Part shown: piece by piece, positions 43,156 through 55,828 of the stretch
Layout: each line of letters starts with the position of its first letter
Numbering within the stretch: position 1 is the stretch's first letter
Source of the DNA: Scilla litardierei
Taxonomy: Eukaryota > Streptophyta > Magnoliopsida > Asparagales > Asparagaceae
Direction: 5' to 3'
Length of the DNA stretch: 64,000 nucleotides
NCBI GenBank assembly: GCA_030789695.1
Contig: CM061136.1
Coordinates: 136,350,448 to 136,414,447, forward strand
The notes under the pieces: generated by a model
Told to the model about the DNA's origin: nothing
Databases searched by the model: none
What the model saw: the letters and a program-made list of their open reading frames with translations, nothing else
Position numbers and translations under genes: made by a program

Positions 43156-43945
43156 TGTGCTTTAAATTTACTGCAAGCGCACGATGTCAGTTGTAGCTTA
43201 CGGGTCGAACACATGGAGGCGATGGTATGAGTATGCGTTAATCATGTATCTAATTATCTACGCGGATGGTGGCGAATGTGAAGTAATTACACTAAAAATA
43301 CTAAAATAGAAAGGAAGAAAGGGGTGCCAAGGGCTAAGCGTCGCCACTAGCATGGACTATACATGTGTGATGACCTAGCTTCCCGTCCTAGTAGAGTAGA
43401 GCCGTGTATAAGGGTTAAACCCTTAACACACGTCCTCATAGTGTCTAAGCACGGAAGAGAGAACGAGGGGTAATGCTTGGACCTCGTATGGGGTACCCGA
43501 TGGTTAGTCGAGAGTCCCCAAAGTAGTTGTTCTAGTGAGTGTGCCCGATGGTTCGTCGACACGTAGCACTAGATGGTTAATCCTCCGGTGAGGGATGGGT
43601 TGATATGAGTTGTATCCCAGCAAAATCCTAGAAATGATTTAATAGAACGATCTTTGTGGCGATCAACCAACAAGATTCATCTACACTTGGACTTAGCTAT
43701 ACCCTAAGCACAAAGATCGACTCGCTAAGCATCATGATAAACAACAAATCGATCAAAGAAATAAACATCACAACTAGCATGTAGAGAGAAATTAAAAGCA
43801 ATGCAATTAAAGGAACTATATAGATTCAATACAAAACATAAATTAAAATAGTCTTACAAGGCATCAGAAGAACAGCCCCCAAAGGGTGTGAAACCCCCAG
43901 AAAAATCGTAGATCTAAAAAAGGGATCCCCCTCAATTCGCACCCG

Positions 43946-43958
43946 TTTATTTATATTA
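43946..43958 (-). promoter_or_regulatory. TATA box, element E LTR
   Basis: Minus strand TAATATAAATAAA, about 20 bp downstream in element orientation of the palindrome cluster. In the 5' LTR (60,084-60,095) it has decayed. Confidence 0.5.
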
Positions 43959-43978
43959 CAGTCAGAATTTTGGGAGCA

Positions 43979-44275
43979 CACGGTCGTGCCACAAATCGGC
44001 ACGACCGTGTCACCACCAGGAACTAAGGCATGACAGCAATGGCTGCTCCAAGCACGGCCTTACAGCAAATTGGCATGGCCATTTTAATACTTCTTCATGC
44101 CCGAAGTGACACAGTCGTGGAAAACGACCGTGCAAGAGGAGAGCTCTCTACCTTCTGCACCGAAATTTCGCACGATCGTGCAATATATCTGCACGGCCAT
44201 GTCAACGATGCTGATGATTTCTCCTTAGGTTAATGATATGACACGACTGTGTGGTTGCACACATGACCGTATTGC
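43979..44275 (-). promoter_or_regulatory. Cluster of CACGGTCGTG / CACGACCGTG palindromes (E, 3' LTR)
   Basis: About nine exact or degenerate motifs: CACGGTCGTG at 43,979, CACGACCGTG at 44,000, then GCACGGCC, ACAGTCGTG, CGACCGTGC, GCACGATCGTGC, GCACGGCCATG, ACACGACTGTG and ATGACCGT to 44,271. The first pair forms a 10-bp stem. Counterpart at 60,110-60,385. Confidence 0.7.
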
Positions 44276-44525
44276 CTGCTTTTTGGCCCGTTTCTTCCCT
44301 TCTTGTACTTTAACCTTCGATATTCTTTACCGCCATATCTCCCATGCTCCACAAATCACCAATTTGCATCGTTTAAGCATGAATTTCCTGAAATACACAA
44401 ACATACCCCAAAAGCGTTAAATAGACAAAAGCATTTAAAACTGAAAAATGAGGGGAATGATATGAAATAAACATGGAAAATAAAGGGTGAAAGGGACGGA
44501 AAAAGGTGCATAAATACGCCTAACA

Positions 44526-44564
44526 AAATCCCTCAAGCTAAGCTCATGCTCGTCCCGAGCATGA
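44526..44564 (-). other. Polypurine tract and adjacent hairpin, element E
   Basis: Minus strand AGCTTGAGGGATTT against the LTR start. Next to it, 44,546-44,564 is a perfect hairpin CATGCTCG-TCC-CGAGCATG. Confidence 0.75.
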
Positions 44565-46074
44565 CTAGACATGAAGTGTGGGGAGATAATTGCTAGAGAA
44601 ATCTAAAGATCGCCCTCTCAAAGCCAATACGCGTGCAAGCCACATAAGCATCGAAATTAGAGTTTACTCTTAACATGCGACACTCTTGCTACCTAGTATG
44701 GTGCGTGACTCGAAAATATCGGGCTCCAACAAAATCTCAAGTTTAACTCGTATCCCCGTGGAGAAGACTAAATCGCAGATAATCCACCTAATAGGCTTAC
44801 TATTGGGAGAATTCAACCGTTGTCTTACATAGGCAAAGGAAAGAACCAAAAGTGTTTCGTATGGACTTAACTTTATGAATTTGGCTCAAGATAGGCTAAA
44901 TTCTCTTAAACCGCAGTGGTGGACATGCATGTTATGTAATCTCTTATATGCACGGAGCTTGGGTGATTCGTGTAGTGGAATTTCAGTCAACGACTCTCGA
45001 CCCAGACGAGTCTAGGGCGTTGGGCCGAAAAGGGCCCCTCAGACCTACTCTTCCGAACCTCCTAAGTCTGATTATTTCTACTTAGTGCACTCCCCAAATT
45101 TTCACTGTTCGGCACGAACATCCAATGTTTCTTGAGACATGGAGACCCGGCTACTTGGTGGACCAGAAAAGCGATGCACTTATTCTTTTCTCTCTCTTTT
45201 TGTATTCAATTGCAGAATATCAATTCTTTTGAATGGAGCATGTCAAACCACTATGTTCTAGAGGGGATCACGATATATCTAAGGCCAATACTCTTCAAGC
45301 TAAATTCTACTCTGTTGAATTGGCAAAACCTATGTTTGTGTGAGCCAAAGGTTGAATAACCAACCATTCTATCCTATTGGTGACCAAACGGAGATCTAGT
45401 GCTCACTCACAAAGAGGGAGTTAAAAATGTGATTCTGTGTGAGACGAGAAAAAGTCTCGCCAAGAAAGCAATGAGAGTGTGTGTAGGGAACAACTCAAAT
45501 CAGGTGCCTAGGTGGAATCACACGCGAGTGTGGCTTTTCCTCAAGGGATCATTTCTTTCAATTTCTATGGAGAAAATGAAAAAGAAAGGAAAAACGGAGA
45601 AGAAGATGGGGAAAATAAACGAAAAAGTGTGGAGTCCTCCCCCAAGCTAGGAGTGAAACGCAACTCCCCCAAGCTAAAACTAAGCATTGTCCTCAATGAA
45701 AGAGGAATATGAGATATGTGGGTAGAAATGTGTGAGGGAGGGGGTGTGGTGAAAATGGGGATGTTATGTGATAGCGTTAGGTCCATAGGAAAGTGGTGGA
45801 GGGCACGTGAGAGTCTCCCCCAAGCTAAAGTGAAGTATAGCCCTAAAGAAAATAGTGTGTGCAACAAGGGCTCAAGTGTGATTGGGGGGAAGTGGAAAGA
45901 TCGAAGTTAAATGGGGTCATGGGGGATTAAATGATAATATATGAGGCGATTGAGGTGAGAAATTTATTAAAGGAATGTAAATCCTACTACACTTTTCCCG
46001 CTTCTGAGAGGAGACGAGATTATTAATAAGCTAAACTAGAAAGCATAAAATAAAATATCTACACTACTAGATTA
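44565..46074 (-). other. Element E 3' internal region, non-coding
   Basis: About 1.5 kb without a supportable gene. Contains PPT-like strings (AGCTTGGGGGA, minus strand) at 45,638-45,648, 45,665-45,675 and 45,816-45,826. Element C interrupts E at 46,079. Confidence 0.6.
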
Positions 46075-46079
46075 GGATA
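46075..46079. other. Target site duplication of element C, left
   Basis: GGATA, repeated exactly at 57,629-57,633. Confidence 0.95.
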
Positions 46080-46430
46080 TGATCGCGTCCGGATGTATAC
46101 CCGAAAAACGACTTGTAGTTTTACCGCAAGCGCACAGTGTAGCGGCGAGCAGGTATCGAACTCAGGGAGGACGAATGACCGTGTCTTACTCAAATCACCT
46201 AGATATCGAGAGAACAAGAATAGTTGGGTGTAATAGTCACAATCGTTCAAATATCAAGAAAATATCAATATAATAAAAAGCGTCTAGGGATAGGAAATCC
46301 CCACTACGGACCGTCTCTCATCCTTGTGAATCGTAAATTTCATTGTTGCTAAGCTTGAATATAGATGAACTAGTCGCAACTTAATGTAGAACCAAGCTCA
46401 TGCTCTTACGCTATGCCGGTCTATAACAAA

Positions 46431-46728
46431 CCTAGGATAGGGCCCACTCTCGTGCAAACCCTAGCCTAAGCCGCTAGCGTGAAGAATGACATCATCGTTC
46501 AATTGTATCTCGAGCCCACTCTCGTGCAAACTCGAGCTACGACCTAGGTTATTGTAGGTCTTATTCATCCAATCTCTTGCAAACGAATATTAGTATAAAT
46601 TCACAATTAAAAATCCTAGCTTTGGTCCAATCTCTTGCAAACCAAATTTAGAGAAACCCAATTGTCAATCTAAATCGAATATCTAGGCTTTCCTATCAAT
46701 TGGGATCCAATCTCTTGCAAATCCCAAT
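46431..46728 (-). repeat. Five-stem-loop array (C, 3' LTR)
   Basis: Stems at 46,431-46,466, 46,509-46,536 (CTCGAG), 46,562-46,589 (TATTC/GAATA), 46,621-46,646 (TTTGGT/ACCAAA) and 46,699-46,728 (ATTGGGA/TCCCAAT). Stem 3 differs from TACCCG/CGGGTA of A and B by paired changes on both arms. Loops 1 and 2 are CCACTCTCGTGCAAA, the others CCAATCTCTTGCAAA. Confidence 0.85.
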
Positions 46729-47188
46729 CGATATGAATTCCTAGCTACCTGTAATCAATCAATCACAACCTAACCCTAATCAATTCTAGCAATAAATCAA
46801 CAAATTCATCACAATTCAGAGATAGGGTCCATAGAGTTCATCCCCATGCCCTAGAATGATGGTACTACTCACAAAGCATCATGCAAATCTCAGAAATAAC
46901 GACAATAATCGCGGCAAAATTCATTGCAAAAGAGAAATACTGCATAAAAATTGAGTTTTTAATAAGAATAGACAAACCAATGTTGATGCCAACGATCTCC
47001 AGCTGAGAATTCACACAAGAGTAGCCGTCAAAATCCTAAAAGAAAGTCTAAAAAATATAGTTCAAGTCCTCCCTAAACTAGGACAAAAACTGGGTTTAAA
47101 TACCCTCTAAAATCATCCAGAAAATCGTGACGAAACTACCCCTGCGCAACCCAGAAATTGCAACCCTAACAGCAGGCAGAGAGGGTCA

Positions 47189-47548
47189 CTCGACCGAGTG
47201 ACCCTTGTCACTCTGCCGAGTGACAAACCCTGTAGAAAAACAGTAACTTTGGGGCTTTCAGGGTTTGTCTTCGGGGGTGGCTCGGCCGAGTGGACTTCTT
47301 TATTCGGCCGAGTGAGCATTCGTGCTCGGCTGAGTGGGCCTCCTCAGGATCTCTGAAAATTACAGTAACTTGGGCCTTTCTCTGGACGAATTCCCGGTAC
47401 CACTCGGGCGAGTGAACTTTCTCACTCGACCGAGTGGGCTTCCTTTGTTCGGCCGAGTATACGCTAAAAAATGTCGTGTGCATATCCGTTCCGTTCAGCT
47501 GAGTAGGGCTTCTTACTCGGCCGAGTGAGTGGTCTACTTGGCCGAGTG
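47189..47548 (-). promoter_or_regulatory. Palindrome cluster (C, 3' LTR)
   Basis: About ten near-copies of CACTCGGCCGAGTG, directly upstream of the LTR TATA box in element orientation; several are decayed (CGACCGAG, CTGCCGAG). Confidence 0.75.
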
Positions 47549-47853
47549 GTGTGCTGTTGAACTCATTTCTTCTTCTTCTCGCCTCCTCGTCGCTCCTATT
47601 GATTTCATTCTTCTTTCGCTCATCCTCCATCGCTGATAAGTCCTCAAATGAGCCATGGGCGACACTCCTAAGCGCGTGCAAATCCTTTGATCTCAAATTC
47701 GCTCCAGATCGCTCCATATTTCCTGAAATACGACAAAAACAAGAAATAGTGAAAAGCATCGCAATATTGTCGAATAATCGTGAAAAACACGATATGAGCG
47801 ATCAAAACGACATGCAAACATGCAGAAAAAAGGTGTAAAATATGGAGTGATCA

Positions 47854-47867
47854 AAATCCCCAAGCTT
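47854..47867 (-). other. Polypurine tract, element C
   Basis: Minus strand AAGCTTGGGGATTT, one G shorter than in A and B. Hairpin at 47,873-47,899. Confidence 0.8.
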
Positions 47868-47899
47868 ACCTCTTACTCGTCCTCGAGGAAGATGAGTAA

Positions 47900-49584
47900 A
47901 AGGCGAACTTGATGGAAAAAATAAAGAAAAGGGAAAAAGAAAAAGGAAATAGGAAAGAAAACAAAGAGAGAGAAGTGCTAGATTATTTTCTCAAGACGTG
48001 GATTTTGCTTACTCATATAGCACACGACGAATATAAAACACATGCCAAAGACTTTTATCTCGATATCATAATCATATGGATGCATTCAAAATAGATACCC
48101 AAGAATAGCAAAATAGTATGGAATATGGAATCATTCTAGAATTAACATTGTCTGAAGCATCTAAAGCGATATACATAGTCATAGACCACACACTTTTCAA
48201 TTGAATGCTTTCTATTTGGAGTATAAGATGTATCACACAATATGGATCGATAAGAATAGAAAGGTATGGCTTTCATGAAATGCATGCCAAGTTTCAATTC
48301 CTGGATTTCGTAAAAACTTCTAGTAATCTCACGGAGTATAGAAAATTACCTAGCTTAGGTTGTCATGCACAGTCAAGTAGTCACTCTCTCACACATCATT
48401 GGATCCTCTCCCCCAAGCTTATCTATAAGCGTGGTGGCATTAGATAAATCAATAAGTACGTTCCCCATTTTTGGAGCTTCAATAAAAATAAAAACAAAAA
48501 AGGGAAGAAAGAGAGAAAGAGTTTGAGATGGGATCCTGTATAAGCTTCTTTTCTCTTTTCTTCTCTTTTTCTTTTTCTTTTTCTTTTTTTATAGCATATA
48601 TACATCTGAGATCCCAAATCTAAAGATAGAAAGATATTCATATATTATTTTTTTTCTTTTTGATTTTGGGGGTATTGGAGCATGGAATTTAATAGCGGGG
48701 AAATGCCAATATAGGATCCGCTTAAAGGAAGATTCACCAATGAATATAAGTATAGAAATAATGCTCAAGATATGTGGAGAAAGAAATATATGTAACACTC
48801 GGTTCACTCTATAGGACGTGCACAACAACTTTCAGCATAGTAATGTAATCTACTCAGTTTAATCTCAGAAAGTAAACTAATCCAGTTATATCAACCTAAC
48901 ATACATTCATTCAACCCGAAAGTGAAGCGCACAATTTTCATGCAATAAGAAGTGATATAAGAAAAGAAAACAGTACTCCAGATATAAGCAATCAATGCGT
49001 GAAGCTTGGTGTGTTTTCTACGAAGAGTATACATATAAATTATCAGACTCAGCTAATAAAAGAATTTCATCCATATTCATACATGAAAGTGTGGGCTACT
49101 ATTTCAAATGCAAAGCAAGACATAGCATATGATATCTGAAATAAAAACTATGGCATAACAAGATAGTATGCATATAGAGATAAGCTAACACCACGTCATC
49201 ATCATCACAGAAAAATCATCTCTAGCAAAAAGATGAAAGAAATAAGGATAAAAGAAAATGAAAAACTACTATACAATGCAGCACACTCGTGAAATTAAAA
49301 AAACGTGATGCATGATAAAAAATAAAAAGTGGGTGAAAGCAAGTGTAAAAACGAAGAAATGTGGGAAAAAAGAAAATAAAAGGCGACAAAAATAAAAAGC
49401 GCGTGAGAACTCACTCCCCCAAGCTAAAGTGCACAGTGTCCTCAATGTGCGAAGTGTGGCACACCGAGAGGCAAAAAGTGGGTGAGGAGGGCGAGGATGC
49501 ATGCATGAAAATATAAAAAGAAAAAGTAAAAGTAAAAAGTATGCAGTGGAAATGCAAGTGGTGCAACTAGAGATCAAAACGGTG
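47900..49584 (-). other. AT-rich 3' non-coding region of element C
   Basis: Homologous to 4,097-5,994 of A. PPT-like strings at 48,409-48,420 and 49,415-49,425. No gene seen. Confidence 0.65.
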
Positions 49585-51729
49585 TCAGATAGGTGTCCCC
49601 AAAAGTACTCCCTCACTCCCAAAATGATATAGACAGATATGACCAAAATGTGACCAAAACAGTGTATGGAGGAGGGGTGCAAAATCAGCAGGCTCAGAAA
49701 AATATCCAGCGTAACAATCACCAAGAAAAATATCGAGGGCATCCAGTGTGAGCCTAGGTGGTGGGGGTGCACCAGCACCATCCTGTGGCGGAGGTGGTGG
49801 TCGTGGAGGCTGCTGGGTGGGGGTGGGTAGCTGAGGCAGACGCTGAAGAATCTGGTTCAGGCAAGCCGGAATACCAGGAAGCAATGCAACGCGGGTCTGG
49901 ACAGCACTAACAGTAGCAGAGAGAGCCCGAAAATCTGCTCTAAGTCCACTCACCGTCCCCTCAAGAGCACGTAGGTGCTGAACTAAGGTGTCAGGGGGGT
50001 GGAGCAGCGTGTCGAGCAGGACGAACTGGGGAAGAGTGGGGCTGTCTCGCTCGGCTACTGTAAATGATAGGTGCTACAGTGGGGTGGTGAGGAGGTGATG
50101 TGCTTGCTAAGTGTCGCTCAGCCTCAGTGGGAGGCTGAGACGCGGGAATGGTCGAAGAGGAAGGAGTGGCAGCAAAAACAGCAGTGGTGGCAAGCGACGA
50201 GGCGGGTAGAGAGGTCTGTGACACAGACATGGGGACAGACGTCACGACACTCTCAGAGAATACAGCGGTGGTGGAGACAGTGAGGTCGACGACAGGGGAG
50301 GTCGTGAAGGGTGCAGAAAATGACTCCCCGGGAGTCGAGAACAACAATGAAGAAAGGGTCTCTACCGCAGAAGCAAAAGAAGGCTCGTCGCACTCAACTA
50401 CGGTGGGGAGACGCTCAGGGCTAGCAGCAGAAATGGGATCTACTGACATGGGCACAGTGGTGGTGGTGGTGTGGGTGGACTCAGCTAACGTGCTCCCGAC
50501 ACTAACAGAAGTGTGGATAGAGGTGTCGGGAGGGGCAGACGAAGCAAGTCCAGACTGAGGAATCATGGGGTCAAGTGGTGGGAGGAGGAGCTCCTGCTGA
50601 GCACCCTCAGGCTCAAGCACGTATGCGGCGGGGATGAGGAGATCTGTCGGTGGAATCCACTCCCCACCAGCAGGTCCAATATGTGTCCGAGCAGGGCTCA
50701 GGAGAATCATGTAATTGGCACCGTGGGGACCGTGCAGCCACACCTAGTGGCGCTGAGGATGCAGTGTCCTCATCCGGGCCATGACATATATGGAGAGAGA
50801 GGTGGGGCCTGGTGGTCTCAGCAAGTCGGCTGGAAGGTCAACACCGCACAATAGGGCCAAGAGGGTAATCAGACCGCCACAGCAGATAGGCGTACGAGCA
50901 CCGACAGAAATAATGATGTGGTCGATGTACCAACTGGAGATATCGATCTTTATAGCGGGGACCAGAACATCTCCTCCATCAAAGACCCTAGAACGTGTCA
51001 TCGCGTAGAGCATGTAGAGCTCTGGCGTCGACAACATCCCGGGCTCGTACCTCGCAAGAAAAGTGGTCGCCATAAGGCGCTGTACAATGCAGAGGCACGG
51101 GTGGAGGACGGCAGAGGCCTTAGCCTGACTAGGGTCAAAGGCAAGGGGTGATCATGTGATCCGAGTCCAGAAAGCATGGGTGTCGAATGACGGCGGTGTG
51201 ATGTTCTGGGGCTGTAAGCTCGGTCTGGGTCAGGGACAGCGGGCCACTGGAAGAATGCTCGGAGCATGTCAAGAGTGACCTGGCACTCCTGATCCATCAG
51301 GCAAAATGAGCATCCTCCAGGGGTCCGCTCGATAGAGCTAAGGACCTCTAGTGTCGGGCGGATGTAAGTGTCCACCGACACCGATAAGAAATCACGCCAT
51401 CCCACGTTGTCATACAACTGGAGTAGCCCCTCTAGGACCCCTAGGTGCTCAAGGTCAGCTAGGTGCGTGAACCTAGTGGGTACGATCGAGTGATGGGAAA
51501 TACGCTCAAATCTGGCGTGCTGGGCGTCATCTCGGAATGTAATCCCCATCGCATCGAACGCGGGGGCAGGCTGTGCAGGTGGTGGAATGGGTTCGGTAGG
51601 AGGCGGCTGTGTGGGTGGTGGTGGGCTAGGTGGAGGGGAGTCCGTCCTAGCGGAAGAGGAGCCAGTATCACCTGACTTCTTTCGCTTGGAAGCGGGCTCC
51701 CGAGTGCGTGGCCTAAGGCGAGGCGGCAT
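49585..51729 (-). pseudogene. Element C ORF2 (Athila ORF1-like N-terminal domain), broken
   Basis: Start at 51,729 (MPPRLRPRTREP), matching A. Visible parts: basic N-terminus and polyproline; block with RFTHLADLEHLGVLEGL, NVGWRDFLSVSVDTYIRP and GGCSFCLMDQECQVTLDML; frame change near 51,240; MATTFLARYEPGMLSTPEL block (51,073-50,744); stop near 50,743; Ser/Thr/Pro-rich middle to about 49,991; coiled segment GLRADFRALSATVSAVQTRV and polyproline tail. A and B stop at the polyproline tail. C reads about 53 codons further (LTLDALDIFLGDCYAGYF onward) to 49,585, which may be the ancestral end or a lost stop. No membrane segment. Confidence 0.75.
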
Positions 51730-52268
51730 TTGTGCCATGAGACGTGCCCACCCAAATAAAAAATGTGACGCGCTATATAATAAGTAGGGAACGAGTGTAC
51801 CTGAGTACGACGCGAGAGAAAAATATGAAGTGTGCGAAGAAACGCCTCCTCCACGAAGCTCTAAGTGTGTCCAGAATCTCCCCAAAGCTCCCCCAAGCTA
51901 ACCTGTAACGCAAACGATAGAATCAGCGACGAATATCAATAAATATAGGGAGAGATGGGGAATAATAGATATATATAGGAATTAATTGGGAATTGTGGCG
52001 CAATGGGCATACGGATTAGGAGAATGGAGAAGAAAAATGGATTTGGGGCGAAATGGGGGGTGACCGACGGCACGGGAGGTGGCGCTGGTGACGATCGGTG
52101 GCGGGGCGACGTCGGCGACGGCCGGCGATGGGTCGTCAGTCGGCGGCAGTGAGGTGCTCGGGCGAGGGAAGCGGCGATTCGGGCGGGAGAAGGTGATCGG
52201 GCTCGGGCGCTGGGTGAAACGATTTAGGGGTTTTTTGGTTTTTTTCGGAATTCGCGCAGCCCGCAGCG

Positions 52269-52277
52269 CTTATGTAG
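52269..52277 (-). promoter_or_regulatory. Internal TATA-like site upstream of ORF2, element C
   Basis: Minus strand CTACATAAG at the position of the CTATATAAG of A; probably decayed. Confidence 0.35.
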
Positions 52278-52286
52278 GAATGTTGC

Positions 52287-52625
52287 GACTCGGCCGAGTG
52301 ACGTGTTCACTCAGCCGAGTGGGACTATTTTAATTTTTTTTTGAAATATCTCCCACAAGTTACGACTCGGCCGCGTGGCTTTTCCCACTCGATCGAATGG
52401 ACAAGTTCCACTCGGCCGAGTGGCATGGCCACTCAGCAACTTTTGAGCGTGGAGAGTATCAGATTCACTTGGCCGAGTGACAAGTCACTCGTCCGAGTGG
52501 CAAATTATACTGTAAATCATAGAAAATAACAGAGAGTTGGTCTATAGGATCCTCCCTGGTCTGTACTCCACTCGGCCGAGTGGAGTCTTTGCTCGGCCGA
52601 GTGACATATGTCACTCGGCCGAGTG
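52287..52625 (-). promoter_or_regulatory. Internal palindrome cluster, element C
   Basis: Eight to ten CTCGGCCGAG-type motifs, for example at 52,288, 52,410, 52,569, 52,590 and 52,612. Same place as in A and B. Confidence 0.7.
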
Positions 52626-52926
52626 GCTTCCTGTTTTCTGTAACGGCTCTCTGTTTTCGCGCCACTCTCTATTTTTCTTCCTCCAGTTAGTCTCTACCTT
52701 CTCCTGGGGCCTGAGCGCATTCCTGGAGTGCTCTTCCTTGCCATGGCTAACCTCCATATGAATAATTTCACGCTCTCCATCTCCTGTCATTAAAAATAGA
52801 GCCCGTTGTCACGATTTTTATAGACACTAGACTCTAAACACTAAGAAAAATCTAAAATAAATATAAAAATCAACTAAGAATGATATAAAACCGTCGGATT
52901 GCCTCCCGACAAGCGTTCGTTTAAGG
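52626..52926 (-). other. Spacer between protease and internal cluster, element C
   Basis: Non-coding, homologous to 8,881-9,210, with the conserved CGCTTGTCGGGAGGCAATCC string (minus strand) at 52,896-52,915. Confidence 0.5.
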
Positions 52927-55718
52927 TCATGAGCTCGACCCCTTATGATCTTCGTTTAGTGTGTGATATTGGGCACGTGTGAGATGCCCGTCAAATTTGC
53001 CGGGAAGGCCACTTGGATTTGGATGTTGATGATCGTGGGCTTTCATCGGTGTCCCCTCATCACGGGTAGAGTTGGGGAATAAGTCCCCTAAGATTGAGAT
53101 ATCACCAATCTTCTTCTTCACCGGTGACGCCGACCTTTTATCCGGCGGAGCTTTCTTTGAATTGTTGGCCATGGAGAGCTTGCATAGCTCCCTAATCCTC
53201 GCGACATCAGCGTCGTCTTCTTTGTCATAGGCCATAGAGCTATCCAGGGGGTCCTCCAACTTTTCTCCAATGCTTGAAGTTTGGCCTTCTTCAAGGCCGT
53301 CATCATGTAGAGCGCCAATAGAATGTGGAATGGCTTCATCGATCACCTCGTCAAGGAGGTCCACATAGTCCAACTCCTCTTGGTAGGGCATATGCTTCAT
53401 AGCTTTAGGGATATGGAACTCAACCTCGATGTTTCCAACATTCAAATGTAAAGTACCCTCTCTCACGTCGACTATCACGCCGACGGTGGCTAAGAAGGGG
53501 CGTCCGAGTATAAGTGAAGTGTTGCCCTCCTCCTTGATGTCCATAATGACGAAGTCGCATGGCAAGCATATTCCTCCCGGTACTTGGAGCGGTATGTCCT
53601 CCACAATCCCTACCGGCCTAGTAACCCGATCATCCGCAAGTTGTATTCTCATGTCTGTTGGCTTCAAGTTGGTCCGCGTATTCAATTTTCGAAACATGCT
53701 AAGGGGCATTAGGCTCACACTTGCTCCCAAGTATACCAAAGCCTTTTGTAGTGGGACTCCTCCAAGTGTGCGCGGTATGCGAAAGCTTCCGGGATCCTTG
53801 AATTTAGTAGGCTCATTTTCCCTTCGGGTGAATCAAGTTCCTTGCTCGGCAAGCATTAGTTTCTCCTTTCTTTTCTTCCCCGAAATTAAGTCCTTCAAGA
53901 ACTTGACGTATGACGGGATCTCTACGATAGCATCCAAGAAAGGTATGTTGAGGCTTACTCCCCTCAAGTACTCAAGGAACTTGGTGAGACGCTTCTCAAT
54001 TTTAGCTCTCGCCAACCGTTGCGGAAAGGACACCGGTGGCATGTAGGTACGCTCCTCATTTGGCTTCTTAACTTCAGAATTTCCACCTTCTAGCGGCTAT
54101 TTTGTGCTCTCCTCCTCAATAGCCGGCTCTTTGTCGTCCAAAATCTCTTCCACGGGCTCCTTGGTTTGGACCATGGTGGGAGTGGTATCCTTTCCGCCCC
54201 TAGTAGTGACCGCCACCACCGCATTTATGTGGCCGGCATTGCTCTGTGGATTGGGCTCCGGTTGAGCTGGCAATTGTTGAGTGTTTTTGTTAAGCAACGC
54301 AAGTTTCTCTCCTAGTTGTGCAACGACGGTATTGAGCGAGTCTTGTTGCACCGTCAATCTAGCATTTATTTTTCTTTGCTCCGCCCTGAATTCCTCCACC
54401 CTAGCTTCATGATCCGGTATCGGTTGTGGTTGTGGTAGGTTCGGAGCTCTCCAACCTTGGTTATAACCTGGTGGCCTATATGGTCCCGCTTGTTGCCTAA
54501 GCGGGTAGTTTTGTTGTGCAGCCCTCTTGGTTGGTATTGAGGTTATGGAGGTGGAGGCCTAGCTTGAGGTTGTTGCAGCGGTGGTGGGTTTAGAGCTCTG
54601 TCATTATTAGCATACGAGAATCCCAGATGATTCCTCGTGGCTGGGTTGGCCCAATAACCAGTGTTCCCCGCTACATATTGGATTTGCTCTAAGGTTCCTT
54701 CTCCATGTTCTCCTCCTACGAACATAGCTTGAGATTGGTCTTGCCAATCGCTCATATTGCCTCCCGGCGTAGATGTGGCGGGAGCTCCATGCGGCTCGGT
54801 GATCAACTTCTCCAATCTCTCCATGACCTTGTGGAGAGAGTCAAACTTAGTCGAAAGCTCCGCTACAGCCTTGGCCTCATATATGCTTGTTGGCTTCAAG
54901 GAGGTAGAAGATTTCCCTCGCTCGTCGCCCCATTGTTGATTATTAGAGGCCATCTCCTCTAATAGGGCCGTAGCTTCATCCGGTGTCCTGGATAAAATGG
55001 CTCTGTTGGCGGTTGCATCTATAATTTACTTAGTACCCGGTTGGAGTCCATTATAAAAGCTGTGTACTAGCTCTCATGCTTCGATGCTGTGATGGGGACA
55101 CTGATGCTGGAGAACTTTAAAGCGCTCACATGCCTTGTATAGGGTCTCATGCGGTCCTTACTTGAAGGACATGAGTGCGCTCCTTATCTTCACCGTCTTG
55201 GATGGCGGGTAGAATTTATCAACAAAAGCACTAGCCAACTCATCCCATGTAGTAAATATCCCCTCCGCTTACGTCCTCAACAATTATAGAGCTTTATCTC
55301 TGAGGGTAAATGGGAAGAGTCGCAATCGGATAGCATCGACGGAAACACCCAGCATTTGAAAGGTGGCTCACTTGGATAAGAATAGCTGAAGATGATAATG
55401 TGGATTCTCATGGGAGTTCCCATGGAATGGGTCTTTTTGCATTAAGACCACTAGTCCCGTTTTGAGCTCGAAATTCTTATCCGCCGCCAACTCCGGCATA
55501 GCGATGGAAGAAGTAGTGGAGGTAGTCTTTGGCCGAAGCCTATCTCTGATAGATATTATCCTCGCCATGTGTGCTGCAAATTCTTCCGGTGTCTCCGATC
55601 GGTTCATACAACCGTCCTCTATGTTGAGTCTCTTCTCAGCTCTAATCCTCCTTTCGATATGTTCGATCTCCGGATCAAATATTATATCCTTTGGATTCGC
55701 CGTAGATCTCGTGTACAC
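52927..55718 (-). pseudogene. gag-pro: Element C gag-protease, broken
   Basis: Start at 55,718 (MYTRSTANPKDI). The gag domain is open for 116 codons, then has stops, including a TAA at 55,158-55,160 at the same Gln codon as in element A. Later open pieces are 54,953-54,543 (coiled coil and GYWANPATRN linker), 54,399-54,097, 54,042-53,833 (RLTKFLEYLRGVSLNIPF) and 53,739-52,927 (protease). In the protease the catalytic Asp is replaced by Tyr (VYLGASVSLMPLSMF, about 53,735), so even an open frame would be inactive. The second motif ILGRPFLAT is intact. Total length equals B, about 930 codons. Confidence 0.85.
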
Positions 55719-55828
55719 GCACAGAAAAATAGAGCTTTGATGGAATTGTTAGCATGATAGAGGAGTAAAAAGATAAAAAATAATAAAACAATAAGAAATA
55801 ACTAAGTAAAGAAAATAAAACACTGTCG

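Larger units (their letters stand above)
43156..44525 (-). repeat. Element E 3' LTR
   Basis: 1,370 bp, on the minus strand TGTTAGGCG to AAGCACA. Partner sequence at 59,300-60,385. It has a TATA box (43,946-43,958), an upstream cluster of CACGGTCGTG-type palindromes (43,979-44,275), and downstream three small hairpins with the core GATGGTT (43,498-43,584). The layout parallels A, B and C although the sequence is unrelated. Confidence 0.8.
46080..47853 (-). repeat. Element C 3' LTR
   Basis: 1,774 bp, TGATCGCGTCC to GTGATCA. Stem-loop array 46,431-46,728, TATA box GTATTTAAAC at 47,094-47,103, palindrome cluster about 47,189-47,548. Confidence 0.9.

Noticed and set aside
47900..49584. Hidden pol genes in the 3' AT-rich regions of A, B and C
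   Set aside because: I looked for RT (YxDD-type), RNase H and integrase motifs in the frames available and found none; composition and short frames argue against coding.
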